Source: Pseudomonadota bacterium
GTDB taxonomy: Bacteria; Pseudomonadota; Gammaproteobacteria; Pseudomonadales; Oceanobacteraceae
Direction of reading: 5' to 3'
DNA: 7,886 nucleotides
Assembly: GCA_023399105.1 (NCBI GenBank)
Contig: JAEWQT010000311.1
Coordinates: 1 to 7,886, forward strand
In this document: positions 7,575 through 7,886 of the stretch, in pieces
How the letters are laid out: every line of letters starts with the position of its first letter
Position numbering within the stretch: position 1 is the stretch's first letter
Made by a program: the position numbers and the translations under genes
The notes under the pieces: generated by a model
Seen by the model: only the letters and a program-made list of their open reading frames with translations
The model's database searches: none
What the model was told of the DNA's origin: nothing

Positions 7575-7578
7575 CTCC
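7575..7578 (-). promoter_or_regulatory. Ribosome binding site supporting the TTG start of ybeZ
   Basis: On the minus strand this is GGAG, 10 bases before the TTG at 7564. It is the only purine-rich ribosome-site match in the miaB-ybeZ gap and is why the TTG is preferred over the GTG at 7588. A GC-rich hairpin (7580-7597) ends one base upstream of it. Confidence 0.55.
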
Positions 7579-7579
7579 G

Positions 7580-7597
7580 GGGCCGCACCAGCGGCCC
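7580..7597 (-). other. GC-rich hairpin in the miaB-ybeZ gap
   Basis: GGGCCGC (7580-7586) and GCGGCCC (7591-7597) form a perfect 7-bp stem with a 4-base loop. No T run follows on either strand, so it is not a standard intrinsic terminator. It lies between the miaB stop and the ybeZ ribosome site. It could act as an mRNA stability or processing element, or affect access to the GGAG. Confidence 0.5.
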
Positions 7598-7613
7598 GAT
7601 GGTTTAAGGATGA

Positions 7614-7886
7614 TCAGTAAGCGGATTCAGGATTCAGAACCATACCACGCAGGCTGTTCGGGTAGGCGTCTTCGATACGCACTTTCACAAATTTACCGAT
7701 CAGGCTGTGGTCGTGGTGGCGGAAGTTCACCACGCGGTTGTTTTCGGTACGGCCGGCCAGTTCGCCCGGGTCTTTTTTCGAGACGCCGGTTACCAGAATG
7801 GTCTCTTCACGGCCCACCATGCGGCGGCTGATCTGCATGGCTTGCTGCACGATACGGGTTTGCAGAATCTGCAGGCGCTGCTTTTT
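7614..7886 (-). CDS. miaB: MiaB tRNA-2-methylthio-N6-dimethylallyladenosine synthase, C-terminal end (5' end outside window)
   Basis: MiaB is a radical-SAM enzyme with two iron-sulfur clusters that methylthiolates i6A37 in tRNAs reading UNN codons. Only the last 90 codons are present. The frame stays open to the window edge (KKQRLQILQ, then [12 protein letters not shown]), so the GTG at 7850 is internal. The visible part is the end of the radical-SAM region and the C-terminal TRAM RNA-binding domain: [26 protein letters not shown], followed by [28 protein letters not shown]-type and KDP motifs are characteristic of MiaB rather than RimO. The stop is at 7614, 49 bases before the ybeZ TTG. The catalytic cysteines lie outside the window and cannot be checked. 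This is the usual first gene of the miaB-ybeZ-ybeY-corC-lnt group, so the promoter is probably upstream of it. Confidence 0.96.
   Translation of the reverse strand, partial: KKQRLQILQTRIVQQAMQISRRMVGREETILVTGVSKKDPGELAGRTENNRVVNFRHHDHSLIGKFVKVRIEDAYPNSLRGMVLNPESAY

Overview
This window is ordinary core chromosome of a gammaproteobacterium. It is tightly packed with housekeeping genes, and I see no mobile element, CRISPR array, RNA gene or phage remnant. The organism call rests on three things. SecA, ArgJ, Lnt, CorC, YbeY, YbeZ/PhoH and MiaB all look like their gammaproteobacterial versions. The gene order miaB-phoH-ybeY-corC-lnt is the well-known gammaproteobacterial block. The secA-argJ-mutT order resembles Pseudomonas and its marine relatives (Pseudomonadales/Oceanospirillales). 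The exact genus cannot be read from the sequence.

The left part (1-3228, plus strand) is one operon-like run. It holds the C-terminal 527 codons of secA (protein export motor), then argJ (acetyl-recycling step of arginine synthesis) 14 bases downstream, then a stand-alone mutT-like Nudix gene whose start overlaps the argJ stop. The promoter for this run lies to the left of the window.

The right part (3243-7886, minus strand) is a second operon-like run read from right to left: the C-terminal end of miaB (tRNA methylthiotransferase), phoH/ybeZ, ybeY, corC/ybeX, lnt, and a small DUF6164-type membrane protein. The phoH-ybeY and ybeY-corC junctions are ATGA overlaps, which points to translational coupling. 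The one clear break is a 58-base gap between corC and lnt. It holds a perfect 9-bp hairpin followed by a T-rich run, which looks like an intra-operon terminator or attenuator, and then a strong ribosome binding site for lnt.

The two runs converge with only 14 bases between the mutT and DUF6164 stop codons and no convincing terminator there. Functionally the right-hand run joins RNA maturation and ribosome quality control (MiaB, YbeY, YbeZ) with envelope lipoprotein acylation (Lnt) and a CBS-domain protein (CorC). The left run carries secretion, arginine synthesis and probable nucleotide-pool cleaning. No new system is evident. The points worth a second look are small regulatory structures, a few start-site questions, one Nudix-box substitution and the uncharacterised DUF6164 gene.
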